A stretch of 6,681 bases of DNA from an uncultured Coriobacteriia bacterium (GCA_949283445.1 CASDTD010000143.1:1-6681), one strand, 5' to 3'; positions 1 through 5,073 are shown, counted from the first letter of the stretch. Notes: generated from the letters alone by a model not told the origin. A program made the numbers and translations.

Positions 1-102
1 CGCCTGCTGAAGGACGGCTCGGCGGTCTACGTGCGCTCCATCTCGAACGGCTGGGCAAGGACGCAGAACGGCGACTACTGCAATGCGTCGTACTTGCGGT
101 AG
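1..102 (+). CDS. C-terminal end of an SH3-like domain protein (partial)
   Basis: Frame 1 is open from the first base to a TAG at 100-102 and encodes 33 residues. The pattern is hydrophobic-x-V-R, then 'NGWARTQNG', then 'YC' and a final 'SYLR'. This matches the last strands of bacterial SH3 (SH3b) repeats, which usually end '...GW.+V..NG..GYV...YL'. Such domains bind peptidoglycan and commonly end secreted amidases, lysozymes and phage endolysins. The catalytic part, if any, lies outside the window, so the enzyme class cannot be stated. A strong hairpin follows about 50 bp after the stop. The gene lies on the element side of the tRNA-Leu remnant at 395-448, so it could be prophage or integrative-element cargo such as an endolysin; that is inference. 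Confidence 0.7.
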   Translation, partial: RLLKDGSAVYVRSISNGWARTQNGDYCNASYLR

Positions 103-153
103 CCGGTACGCCAGATTCAATCTATAGGTTGAATTTTGCGCCATAAACGTAGA

Positions 154-188
154 CCCCCAGTTGCCCGTAGGCGGCTGGGGGCCGTTTG
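154..188 (+). terminator. Probable terminator of the SH3-domain gene
   Basis: Bases 154-165 and 170-181 can form a 12-bp stem, counting two U-G wobbles, closed by the 4-base loop CGTA. The outer part is CCCCCAG/CTGGGGG. The following T-run is short (CCGTTT), so termination could be imperfect, but the position about 50 bp after a stop codon and the stem strength fit an intrinsic terminator. Confidence 0.65.
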
Positions 189-394
189 CGACACGGCTGA
201 TACCATGGAATGCGGGGCGTGCCGGGGTCGCTTCTTCATTCCTCTCCCTCCTTCACGCGTACGGCAGGACGTGGCACGCCCCGTGCCAAAACGTGCCAAC
301 AGGGCCGCATCGGGGTTCCCGTCAGGTAACCGAATCCGCTGCTCGCAGCCCTACGCTATCCGGCGCGAAACCCGTAATCAAGATGCCGATTCTC
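189..394. other. Non-coding stretch before the tRNA-Leu remnant
   Basis: No frame here has a start with a credible ribosome binding site or a recognisable product. The short open frames on both strands look like chance. What it holds is the CGTGCC repeat cluster at 271-301 and an isolated CGTGCC near 215. The bases just before 395 do not resemble the 5' half of a tRNA-Leu: there is no strand able to pair with the acceptor TGCCCCT or with the anticodon-stem strand TCCGC. The stretch looks like the end of an integrated element rather than host coding DNA. Confidence 0.5.
271..301 (+). repeat. CGTGCC-type 10-bp direct repeats plus an inverted copy
   Basis: Bases 282-291 (CGTGCCAAAA) and 292-301 (CGTGCCAACA) are back-to-back copies differing at one base. 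An inverted copy lies just before them (GTGGCACG, 271-278), so 273-278 and 282-287 could also fold as a 6-bp hairpin with a 3-base loop. Short tandem direct repeats within 100-150 bp of an attachment core are typical arm-type binding sites of tyrosine integrases. That role here is inference, resting on closeness to the tRNA-Leu remnant. Confidence 0.45.
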
Positions 395-448
395 CTTAAA
401 ATCCGCCGCCTTTAAGGCGTCAGGGTTCGAACCCCTGTGCCCCTACCA
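395..448 (+). pseudogene. 3' half of tRNA-Leu(UAA); probable att site
   Basis: The bases read as a class II tRNA from the anticodon loop to CCA. The parts are: loop CTTAAAA (395-401, anticodon TAA at 397-399); 3' anticodon strand TCCGC (402-406); variable arm CGCC-TTTAA-GGCG (407-419); T-stem CAGGG/CCCTG (421-425, 433-437) around loop TTCGAAC; acceptor strand TGCCCCT (438-444); discriminator A; encoded CCA (446-448). A long variable arm, TAA anticodon and A discriminator together indicate Leu. The 5' half is absent: the bases before 395 (TTCTC) cannot pair with TCCGC, and no AGGGGCA-like acceptor strand lies upstream. Similarity therefore starts at the anticodon loop, as expected when a tyrosine integrase recombines within a tRNA gene and leaves the displaced 3' end at the far junction. 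All remaining stems are intact, so the scar looks recent or maintained. The intact gene would lie to the left, outside the window. Confidence 0.78.
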
Positions 449-505
449 TCGAAGAGATCCGCGCAGCGAAGGCGTCCGAACCCCTGTGCCCCTACCATCG
501 AAGAG
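401..505 (+). repeat. Head-to-tail duplication of the tRNA-Leu 3' segment
   Basis: Unit A is 401-456 (56 bp) and unit B is 457-505 (49 bp), directly abutting. They share ATCCGC at the start, AAGGCGTC (414-421 and 469-476) and an identical 29-bp block (428-456 and 477-505). That block covers the T-loop end, the acceptor strand, CCA and 8 bp beyond it (TCGAAGAG). Unit B lacks exactly AGGGTT (422-427 of unit A), which destroys its T-arm, and its variable arm is altered. Unit B is therefore a decayed copy. It could come from slippage duplication or from an earlier integration at the same site. Confidence 0.85.
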
Positions 506-594
506 GCCCGCGTGTCGCGCGGTCATCACCTCGATTCGAAACTCGACTAGCTGCGGCTTTGCCGGTTTTGCTATATCGGACGCGGTAGTAACGC

Positions 595-600
595 TATAAT
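595..600 (+). promoter_or_regulatory. -10 box TATAAT for the 132-residue protein gene
   Basis: A perfect TATAAT lies 57 bp before the ATG at 658. No good -35 hexamer is seen at 16-18 bp spacing (572-577 reads TATATC), so this is a -10-driven assignment. Transcription would start near 607 and give a leader of about 50 bases. Confidence 0.55.
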
Positions 601-657
601 CTGCACAGCAACGAGTAAGCCGTCATGGTCTTACGTGTCACAAGGGGTGGATGTGCA

Positions 658-1056
658 ATGGCTAAGAGAAAAATTCCCGATTACCAGATCATCGCGTTGG
701 CAAACCTCGACCTGAGCGAGCACATGGACGACAACCCGATGGTCCTCAAGGGCGGTCAGCGTATCAAGTGGGATGTAGAGGAAACGGATTACCACTACAT
801 CGCGAAGGGTGTCATACGCATCCCCGTCGAGATTTACTTCAACAAGCCCGAAGACCCCGACGTCGACCCCGAAGTGCGCCGTGTCATCGTGGCGGGCAAG
901 CGCGAATTCGACGCCCGTCTCGAGGAAATCGACGATGAAGACGCAAAGTCGCAGGAGAAGAAAACCTACGGCATCGACGAATCCGCCGCCCGTGCGGAAA
1001 GCTTCGTGCGTTACAAGAAGAGCATGAGCGACGTGGACAGGCGCAAGCACGTATAG
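658..1056 (+). CDS. Hypothetical charged protein, 132 aa
   Basis: I do not recognise this protein. The start chosen is ATG 658, because AAGGGG (642-647) sits 10 bases upstream and continues as an almost complete anti-16S match; the frame could extend up to 625 but has no ribosome site there. The 132 residues begin 'MAKRKIPDYQ', have no signal peptide or membrane segment and are rich in Asp, Glu, Lys and Arg. The first half alternates hydrophobic and polar residues ('YHYIAKGVIRIPVEIYF', about 46-62), suggesting beta strands. The second half (from about 75) is charged and probably helical. The gene stands alone: TATAAT upstream and a strong terminator 23 bp after the stop. It lies just outside the tRNA-Leu scar, so it is probably a host gene, perhaps restricted to this lineage. 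The open frame on the opposite strand is a shadow. Confidence 0.82.
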   Translation: MAKRKIPDYQIIALANLDLSEHMDDNPMVLKGGQRIKWDVEETDYHYIAKGVIRIPVEIYFNKPEDPDVDPEVRRVIVAGKREFDARLEEIDDEDAKSQEKKTYGIDESAARAESFVRYKKSMSDVDRRKHV

Positions 1057-1078
1057 ACCCACCACGACAAGAGCTTAC

Positions 1079-1113
1079 GGAGGCGCCTGCTTTCCAGGTG
1101 CCTCCTTTTTGTT
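1079..1113 (+). terminator. Intrinsic terminator after the 132-aa gene
   Basis: GGAGGCGCCTG (1079-1089) pairs with CAGGTGCCTCC (1095-1105) as an 11-bp stem with one wobble and a 5-base loop, directly followed by TTTTTGTT. This is a textbook rho-independent terminator. Confidence 0.92.
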
Positions 1114-1175
1114 AACGGAAACGCGCGGTATTGCCCGTACGGAGCATTTGTCGCAGACTTGCGGGCGAACTGCTG

Positions 1176-1181
1176 TATGAT
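1176..1181 (+). promoter_or_regulatory. TATGAT -10 box, close to the prenyl synthase start
   Basis: TATGAT ends 10 bp before the ATG at 1192. With the usual 6-8 bp from the -10 box to the start point, transcription would begin around 1187-1190, leaving almost no leader. TTGTCG at 1148-1153 is 22 bp upstream, too far for an ideal -35. The absence of a Shine-Dalgarno sequence before 1192 fits a leaderless mRNA. Confidence 0.45.
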
Positions 1182-1191
1182 GGTACGCGCT

Positions 1192-2211
1192 ATGGCAAAT
1201 CACTTTTTTGAGAAATACTTAGACGACAAGACGGCGAATCTTGACCGCTATCTGGCGAGCTTCTTTGCCGATGGCTCCCATCCCGACATGGCGCGGTATC
1301 TGTACACGCCGCTTGCCGCGTTTTCGGAAAACGGCGGCAAACGTCACCGTCCGCTCATCTGCATGCTCGCCTGCGTTGCCGTCGGGGGCAGCGACGAGCA
1401 GGCGAAGGCCGCCGGTGCCGCTATCGAGCACTTTCACACGGCCGCGCTCATCCACGACGATATCGCCGACGAGTCCACGCTGCGTCGCGGCAAACCCTGT
1501 CTGCATCTGCAGATAGGAGAGGGGCTTGCCATCAACGCCGGCGACCTGGCGCTGTCCTTGGTTACGGGGACGGTCCTGAAAGACGATTCGCTCGACGACG
1601 CCGTGAAGCTGCGCGTCTTGCGCGAGCTCGTCGACATGACCACGCGCACCATCGAGGGACAAGCGCTTGACATCGGCTGGGCGCGCGACGAACGTTATGA
1701 CATCACCGTCGAGGATTACCTGGTCATGGCCTCGCACAAGACCGCCTATTATTCGGGCGGCGTTCCGCTTGCCGTTGGCGCCATCATCGGCGGCGGCAGC
1801 GAGGAACAGGTCGAGGTGCTGCGCGCCTATGGCATGTCAACGGGGCTGGCGTTCCAGCTTCAGGATGACCTGCTGAACCTCGTGGGCACGAAAGAGGCTG
1901 CGCAGAAGGACTTCCGCAGCGACATCACCGAGGGCAAACGCACTATGATTGCCGTGCACGCTCTGGCGCACACGCAGGGCGCCGAACATGACGAGCTGCT
2001 CGGCCTGCTTTCGGCCAAGGAAACAGACCCCGACAAGCTCGAGCGCGCCGTGCAGATCATGCAGGACGCGGGCTCGATTGACTACACGCGCGAATACGCG
2101 AAGAAGCTCGCGTGCGAACATGCAGAAGATCTGAAGCGGGTGCTCCCTGTCGGGCTTCCCCGCAAGATCCTGCTGGACATGGGCGAGTTCTTCGTGAGCC
2201 GATTGAACTAG
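1192..2211 (+). CDS. Trans-type polyprenyl (geranylgeranyl or longer) diphosphate synthase
   Basis: This 339-residue protein has the normal length for an all-alpha isoprenyl diphosphate synthase, which condenses isopentenyl diphosphate onto an allylic diphosphate in the cytoplasm. The substrate-binding 'GGKRHRP' is at residues 48-54. The first Asp-rich motif DDIAD is at 89-93, followed by the conserved RRG (98-100). The second is at 225-229 as DDLLN, with Asn replacing the usual last Asp. The residues 4 and 5 positions before the first motif are both Ala, not aromatic, which argues against a farnesyl-only enzyme and for C20 or longer products such as quinone side chains or lipid carriers. The exact chain length cannot be read. 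ATG 1192 is preferred because the TATGAT box covers the alternative ATGs at 1177 and 1180. The stop overlaps the ribosome site of the next gene, so the two are probably co-transcribed and coupled. Confidence 0.92.
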   Translation: MANHFFEKYLDDKTANLDRYLASFFADGSHPDMARYLYTPLAAFSENGGKRHRPLICMLACVAVGGSDEQAKAAGAAIEHFHTAALIHDDIADESTLRRGKPCLHLQIGEGLAINAGDLALSLVTGTVLKDDSLDDAVKLRVLRELVDMTTRTIEGQALDIGWARDERYDITVEDYLVMASHKTAYYSGGVPLAVGAIIGGGSEEQVEVLRAYGMSTGLAFQLQDDLLNLVGTKEAAQKDFRSDITEGKRTMIAVHALAHTQGAEHDELLGLLSAKETDPDKLERAVQIMQDAGSIDYTREYAKKLACEHAEDLKRVLPVGLPRKILLDMGEFFVSRLN

Positions 2212-2214
2212 GTG
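2210..2214 (+). promoter_or_regulatory. Ribosome binding site deciding the start at 2221
   Basis: AGGTG lies 6 bases before ATG 2221 and overlaps the TAG stop (2209-2211) of the prenyl synthase gene. It favours ATG 2221 over the in-frame GTG at 2212, which lies inside this site, and implies translational coupling. Confidence 0.6.
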
Positions 2215-2220
2215 TCACAC

Positions 2221-3126
2221 ATGAAGACTATCAAGAGAAACGACACGGGTGCTGCGGTCGAGGACATTCAGCAGCGCTTGCGCCGGCTGGGCTACGAGCT
2301 CGAAGTCGACGGCATGTTCGGGCAGCGCACGCAGCAGGCGGTGCGCGATTTCCGTGCGGCGGAGGGTCTGCCGGTGGGCGATGTGGTCGACGACAGGACG
2401 TGGTCGGTGCTCGTCGACGCGAGTTTCGCGCTGGGCGACCGCGTGTTGTACCTGCGCATGCCGTATTTTCACGGGGGCGACGTCCGCTCGCTTCAAAAGA
2501 TTCTTGACGTTTTGGGTTTCATCGCCGGCGAGCCCGACGGCATTTTCGGCGTGCACACCGAACGTGCAGTGCGCGATTTTCAGGCGAGCGTGGGGCTGAT
2601 AGACGACGGCATCGCCGGAAACAGCACCTACGATGCCATCGAGCGGCTCAAGCACGCGTGGGAGGGGAAGTCTCCCGCGATGGCAGAGGCCGACGAGCAC
2701 ATGGGTTTTGCCCGCGCGGCAGAGGCGCTCGAGAAAATCGAGGCCTGTTTCTACGGGCTTGACGCGACGGGGCGCTCCGTTGCGTCGCGTGTCGCCAATC
2801 TTGCTTGGGCGACGACGTCCTCTGCACGCGTGACCAGTGCCGATGCCCTTGGCGGGGTGCCGCCGCGCGACATGCTCAAGGTGGGCATTTGCGCGCAGGA
2901 GGTCTCTTCGCAAGACGGCACACCGGTTATCGAGCTCGGCGATGGGGCGGGCTTTTCCAAGCGCCTTGGCATCGCCGTGGCGTCTACGGGGCAAGACGAG
3001 CGCAGGGTTATCGTGCAAGTTCCGGCAAGCGGTGTTGCCGATGACGGCTCACCCGTCTCCGACGAACGCTGGAACCAGCACCTGGCGGTGCTTCTGCTCG
3101 ACGCGTTCTGCAGCGCGTTGCGGTGA
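2221..3126 (+). CDS. Protein with two peptidoglycan-binding domains and an unknown C-terminal domain
   Basis: The 301-residue product begins 'MKTIKRNDTGAAVEDIQQRL', the start of a PG_binding_1 domain (about residues 4-65, with 'DGMFGQRTQQAVRDF' at 30-44). A second copy follows at about 78-146 ('EPDGIFGVHTERAVRDF', from residue 104). Such domains usually anchor hydrolases to peptidoglycan. A charged helical segment then leads to a C-terminal region (about 175-301) that I cannot assign; it lacks the zinc-binding His/Glu pattern of Amidase_3 and any NlpC/P60 or lysozyme signature. No signal peptide or membrane segment is visible, so the protein appears cytoplasmic unless exported by another route. 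The arrangement recalls mycobacterial CwlM, where two such domains precede an amidase-like domain in a cytosolic regulator of cell-wall synthesis, but that link is speculative. It follows the prenyl synthase gene with a 9-nt gap. Confidence 0.88.
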   Translation: MKTIKRNDTGAAVEDIQQRLRRLGYELEVDGMFGQRTQQAVRDFRAAEGLPVGDVVDDRTWSVLVDASFALGDRVLYLRMPYFHGGDVRSLQKILDVLGFIAGEPDGIFGVHTERAVRDFQASVGLIDDGIAGNSTYDAIERLKHAWEGKSPAMAEADEHMGFARAAEALEKIEACFYGLDATGRSVASRVANLAWATTSSARVTSADALGGVPPRDMLKVGICAQEVSSQDGTPVIELGDGAGFSKRLGIAVASTGQDERRVIVQVPASGVADDGSPVSDERWNQHLAVLLLDAFCSALR

Positions 3127-3170
3127 TTCTTTCAGTTATGGATATGATGTGATTGCCCGAACGGGTTTGT

Positions 3171-3200
3171 TTGGACGTATGCGCGTCGGGGTGTTACTAT
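3171..3200 (+). promoter_or_regulatory. Promoter of the NlpC/P60 hydrolase gene (extended -10)
   Basis: TGT-TACTAT (3192-3200) is an extended -10 box. TTGGAC (3171-3176) lies 18 bp before its hexamer as a partial -35. The predicted start near 3207 gives a leader of about 50 bases before ATG 3258. The same TGn-TACTAT form precedes the tRNA-Pro gene. Confidence 0.6.
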
Positions 3201-3257
3201 CTACAGAATGTAACGACCCTAAACGTGTCAGTACGAACGAAATCAGGGGGATTTTGT

Positions 3258-4325
3258 ATGTCAGTTAAGCTGGACCGAAGAGCATTCGTCGGTACCGCGC
3301 TCGCCTTCGGGGCCGTGTGCTCCCTGAGCCCGGCGCAGGCGTTTGGCGTCACCGCCGCCCAGAAGAAGGCGGAAGTCCAGGATGTCAAGGCGAAGCTCGA
3401 CGCCATGAGCGACGAGCTCGAGATCGCCGCGGAGAAGTACAACGACGCCATGGTGGGCTACAACAACGCCACCAAGAAGGTCGAGGAGAACCAGAAGAAG
3501 ATCGACTCGGCCGAGTCCAAGATCAGCAAGCTCCAGGGCCACCTGGAGACGCGTGCGACGGCCATGTACCGCTCCGGCTCCATGTCCTACCTGGACGTGC
3601 TGCTGGGCTCCACGTCGTTCGACGACTTCGCCACGGTGTGGGACACGCTCAACAACCTCAACGAGGACGATGCCGACCTCGTGGCGCAGACCAAGGTCGC
3701 CAAGCAGGAGCTGGAGACGGCCAAGAAGGACCTGGCCGACCAGCAGGCCGAGGCCAAGAACCAGCTCGACGCCGCCAACGCCGCGAAGAAGGAGGCGGAG
3801 TCCAAGCAGGCCGCCTACGAGCGCGAGTACAACAGCCTTTCGGCCGAGTACCAGGAGCTCGTGGAGAAGGAGCGCCGCGAGGAAGAGGAGGCGGCGGCCC
3901 GCGCGGCTCAGGCCTACACGCCGTCTGGCCCCTCCAACAGCGGTGGCGGTTCTGATGATTCCGACTCCGACGACGGCGGTTCGTCGGGTGGTGGCGGTTC
4001 GTACGCGAGCTATGGCGGCAGCAACGCCGCTGTGCGCCGTGCGTACGGCGCACTGGGCACGCCCTATGTGTGGGGCGGCGTCGGCCCGGGCGGCTACGAT
4101 TGCTCCGGCCTGGTCAGCTACTGCATCTCCGGCAGCCACACCCGCATCTACACGGCATCCGTCCTGTGGGGCCATGCCCGCTGCAACGAGGTCGAGGGTG
4201 CGCCGGTTGCCTGCAGCAGCCATCACTGCGGTCTTGCCATCGGCGGCGGCCGCATGATTCACGCCCCGCATACGGGCGCGGTCGTCAGCATCTCCGGCCT
4301 GCGCGGCCACTGCGTGGTGCCCTAA
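3258..4325 (+). CDS. Tat-exported NlpC/P60 peptidoglycan endopeptidase with PcsB/CwlO-like coiled coil
   Basis: ATG 3258 has a strong ribosome site (AGGGGGAT, 3245-3252) and directly yields a signal peptide, so upstream starts are rejected. The 355 residues contain: a twin-arginine signal, 'DRRAFVG' at 6-12, a hydrophobic stretch and AQA at 26-28 before likely cleavage; a long coiled coil (about 32-220), interrupted near 104-130 by 'MYRSGSMSYLDVLLGSTSF', the pattern seen in PcsB/CwlO-type proteins that are activated through FtsEX; a Gly/Ser/Asp linker (about 225-258); and an NlpC/P60 domain (about 260-355). The likely catalytic residues are Cys282 in 'YDCSGLVSY', His323 in 'SHHCGLAIGGG' and His335 in 'MIHAPHTG'. 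The usual 'PGD' turn before the His block reads 'EGAPVACSS'. Enzymes of this type cut peptide bonds in peptidoglycan stems during growth or cell separation. Lys is written almost only as AAG in the coiled coil, which suggests high expression. The gene has its own promoter and terminator. Confidence 0.93.
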   Translation: MSVKLDRRAFVGTALAFGAVCSLSPAQAFGVTAAQKKAEVQDVKAKLDAMSDELEIAAEKYNDAMVGYNNATKKVEENQKKIDSAESKISKLQGHLETRATAMYRSGSMSYLDVLLGSTSFDDFATVWDTLNNLNEDDADLVAQTKVAKQELETAKKDLADQQAEAKNQLDAANAAKKEAESKQAAYEREYNSLSAEYQELVEKERREEEEAAARAAQAYTPSGPSNSGGGSDDSDSDDGGSSGGGGSYASYGGSNAAVRRAYGALGTPYVWGGVGPGGYDCSGLVSYCISGSHTRIYTASVLWGHARCNEVEGAPVACSSHHCGLAIGGGRMIHAPHTGAVVSISGLRGHCVVP

Positions 4326-4364
4326 GGCTCACGCGGCATAGGCGCAACGCAAAATTGACTCGGC

Positions 4365-4397
4365 AAGCCCTCGGTCGCCATGCGGCCGGGGGCTTTT
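4365..4397 (+). terminator. Intrinsic terminator of the NlpC/P60 gene
   Basis: AAGCCCTCGG (4365-4374) pairs with CCGGGGGCTT (4386-4395), with one U-G wobble, around an 11-base loop, and ends in TTTT (4394-4397). It lies 39 bp after the stop codon. Confidence 0.88.
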
Positions 4398-4459
4398 GCG
4401 TGCCGCCGGCATTGGTGTCAAGGCTCGCGCAAATTCCCTCTTCCTTTTTCGCGCGCTTG

Positions 4460-4468
4460 TGCTACTAT
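4460..4468 (+). promoter_or_regulatory. Extended -10 promoter of tRNA-Pro
   Basis: TGC-TACTAT lies 24 bp before the first base of the mature tRNA. No clear -35 is seen (TTCCTT at 4441-4446, 16-bp spacing, is poor). Start of transcription near 4475 would leave a precursor 5' end of about 17 bases. Confidence 0.55.
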
Positions 4469-4491
4469 ATCCCCCGCTGCATTTGCAGCAC

Positions 4492-4568
4492 CGGGATGTG
4501 GCTCAGCTTGGTAGAGCGCTCGCTTCGGGAGTGAGAGGTCGCTGGTTCAAATCCAGTCATCCCGACCA
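4492..4568 (+). tRNA. tRNA-Pro(CGG)
   Basis: A complete 77-base cloverleaf is present. The acceptor CGGGATG (4492-4498) pairs with CATCCCG (4558-4564). The D-arm contains GCTCAG...GAGC. The anticodon stem CTCGC/GTGAG has a loop TTCGGGA with anticodon CGG at 4526-4528. The T-arm is CTGGTTCAAATCCAG. The discriminator is A4565, followed by an encoded CCA. The anticodon reads the proline codon CCG. An acceptor starting with C and paired to a final G is typical of bacterial tRNA-Pro. Confidence 0.97.
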
Positions 4569-4579
4569 GATTAAAGGTC

Positions 4580-4615
4580 ACGAACCCGCTGTATGTCAGC
4601 GGGTTCGTTTCGTAT
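4580..4615 (+). terminator. Terminator of tRNA-Pro
   Basis: ACGAACCCGCTG (4580-4591) and CAGCGGGTTCGT (4597-4608) form a perfect 12-bp stem with a 5-base loop, 12 bp after the tRNA. The T-run is interrupted (TTTCGTATT), but the stem is strong. Confidence 0.85.
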
Positions 4616-4744
4616 TGCCATGCAGGTGTGGAAGAAAACTCGTTTAACTGAGTCTCTTCTTTAATTTTGCAGGCAAGAATGGTAGGCTTGCAGCGCTGTC
4701 CCAACAGTAACGTACGCATGCAGTGAGTTTTGGAGGAATCGATT

Positions 4745-4996
4745 ATGCATATCGGTCCTTTGGGTATGACTGAAATTATCGTTATTCTCGTCATCGTCCT
4801 GCTTATTTTCGGGCCCAAGAACCTGCCGAAGCTCGGCAAGGCCATTGGGCGCACGGTCAAGAACCTGCGTGACGGCATGGACGGCAAGAAGAACGGCGAA
4901 GACGAAGCCGATGCGGCGGATTATAAGAAGACCGACGAGGCCGTCGTCGAGTCTGTCGAAGACGCGGAGCCGAAGAAGACCAACACGGGTGAATAG
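4745..4996 (+). CDS. tatA: Twin-arginine translocase subunit TatA
   Basis: ATG 4745 is preceded by GGAGGA (4732-4737) at 7 bases; an in-frame TTG at 4730 lies beside that site and is rejected. The 83-residue product has the full TatA/E plan: a short periplasmic-side N-terminus, one membrane helix (about 10-22), the '[14 protein letters not shown]' hinge with invariant Phe22-Gly23 and Pro24, an amphipathic helix to about 45 and an acidic, Lys-rich tail. TatA oligomers form the passage for folded proteins selected by TatC through twin-arginine signals. A TatB-like role cannot be excluded, but short length and the FGP hinge favour TatA. No tatC is seen nearby. It lies two genes after a protein with a clear twin-arginine signal. 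No convincing promoter is visible in 4616-4731. Confidence 0.93.
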   Translation: MHIGPLGMTEIIVILVIVLLIFGPKNLPKLGKAIGRTVKNLRDGMDGKKNGEDEADAADYKKTDEAVVESVEDAEPKKTNTGE

Positions 4997-5031
4997 CCTC
5001 TTTCGGGTCTGTCGATAGCGTAGGTATGAGA

Positions 5032-5073
5032 GCGGCGTATGCGGCTGAGAAGCTTGCATGCGCCGCCTGTTTT
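5032..5073 (+). terminator. Hairpin between tatA and greA
   Basis: GCGGCGTATGC (5032-5042) pairs with GCATGCGCCGC (5056-5066), with one wobble, around a 13-base loop, and CTGTTTT follows. It is most simply the tatA terminator. It ends only 23 bp before the greA ATG, so greA would need a promoter upstream of it or read-through. A weak candidate, TTTCGG (5001-5006) and TATGAG (5025-5030), would place the hairpin in the greA leader. Confidence 0.6.

Noticed and set aside
189..401. tRNA-Leu(UAA) interrupted by a group I intron in the anticodon loop, as in cyanobacteria
   Set aside because: The bases before the possible exon end in CCTT, not the G required at a group I intron 3' end, and no tRNA-Leu 5' half is found upstream.
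362..448. Complete functional tRNA-Leu gene
   Set aside because: Bases 362-394 cannot pair with the acceptor or anticodon-stem 3' strands; resemblance to a Leu D-arm is close to chance level.
631..1065. Minus-strand frame of 144 codons opposite the 132-aa gene
   Set aside because: Promoter, ribosome site and terminator all support the plus strand.
2215..3018. Minus-strand open frame of 267 codons opposite the PG-binding gene
   Set aside because: The plus-strand frame has two clear domains; the opposite frame shows none and is a codon-bias shadow.
3155..3172. Small hairpin CCC-GAAC-GGG followed by TTTGTTT after the PG-binding gene
   Set aside because: Only a 3-bp stem plus a wobble; too weak to call a terminator, although some termination here is possible.
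3309..3332. Lipoprotein lipobox around Cys21 of the hydrolase signal peptide
   Set aside because: The residues before Cys are G-A-V, not the L-x-[G/A] pattern; AQA cleavage after residue 28 fits better.
3261..4310. Minus-strand open frame of 349 codons opposite the NlpC/P60 gene
   Set aside because: Its composition (Ala, Gly, Val, Leu, Arg repeats) reflects the strong GC-third-position bias of the real gene; no ribosome site or domain is seen.
4465..4887. Minus-strand frame of 140 codons containing 'GMTGFEPATSHSRSERSTKLSHIP'
   Set aside because: This is the well-known false protein produced by translating the complement of a tRNA gene; it lies across tRNA-Pro and tatA.
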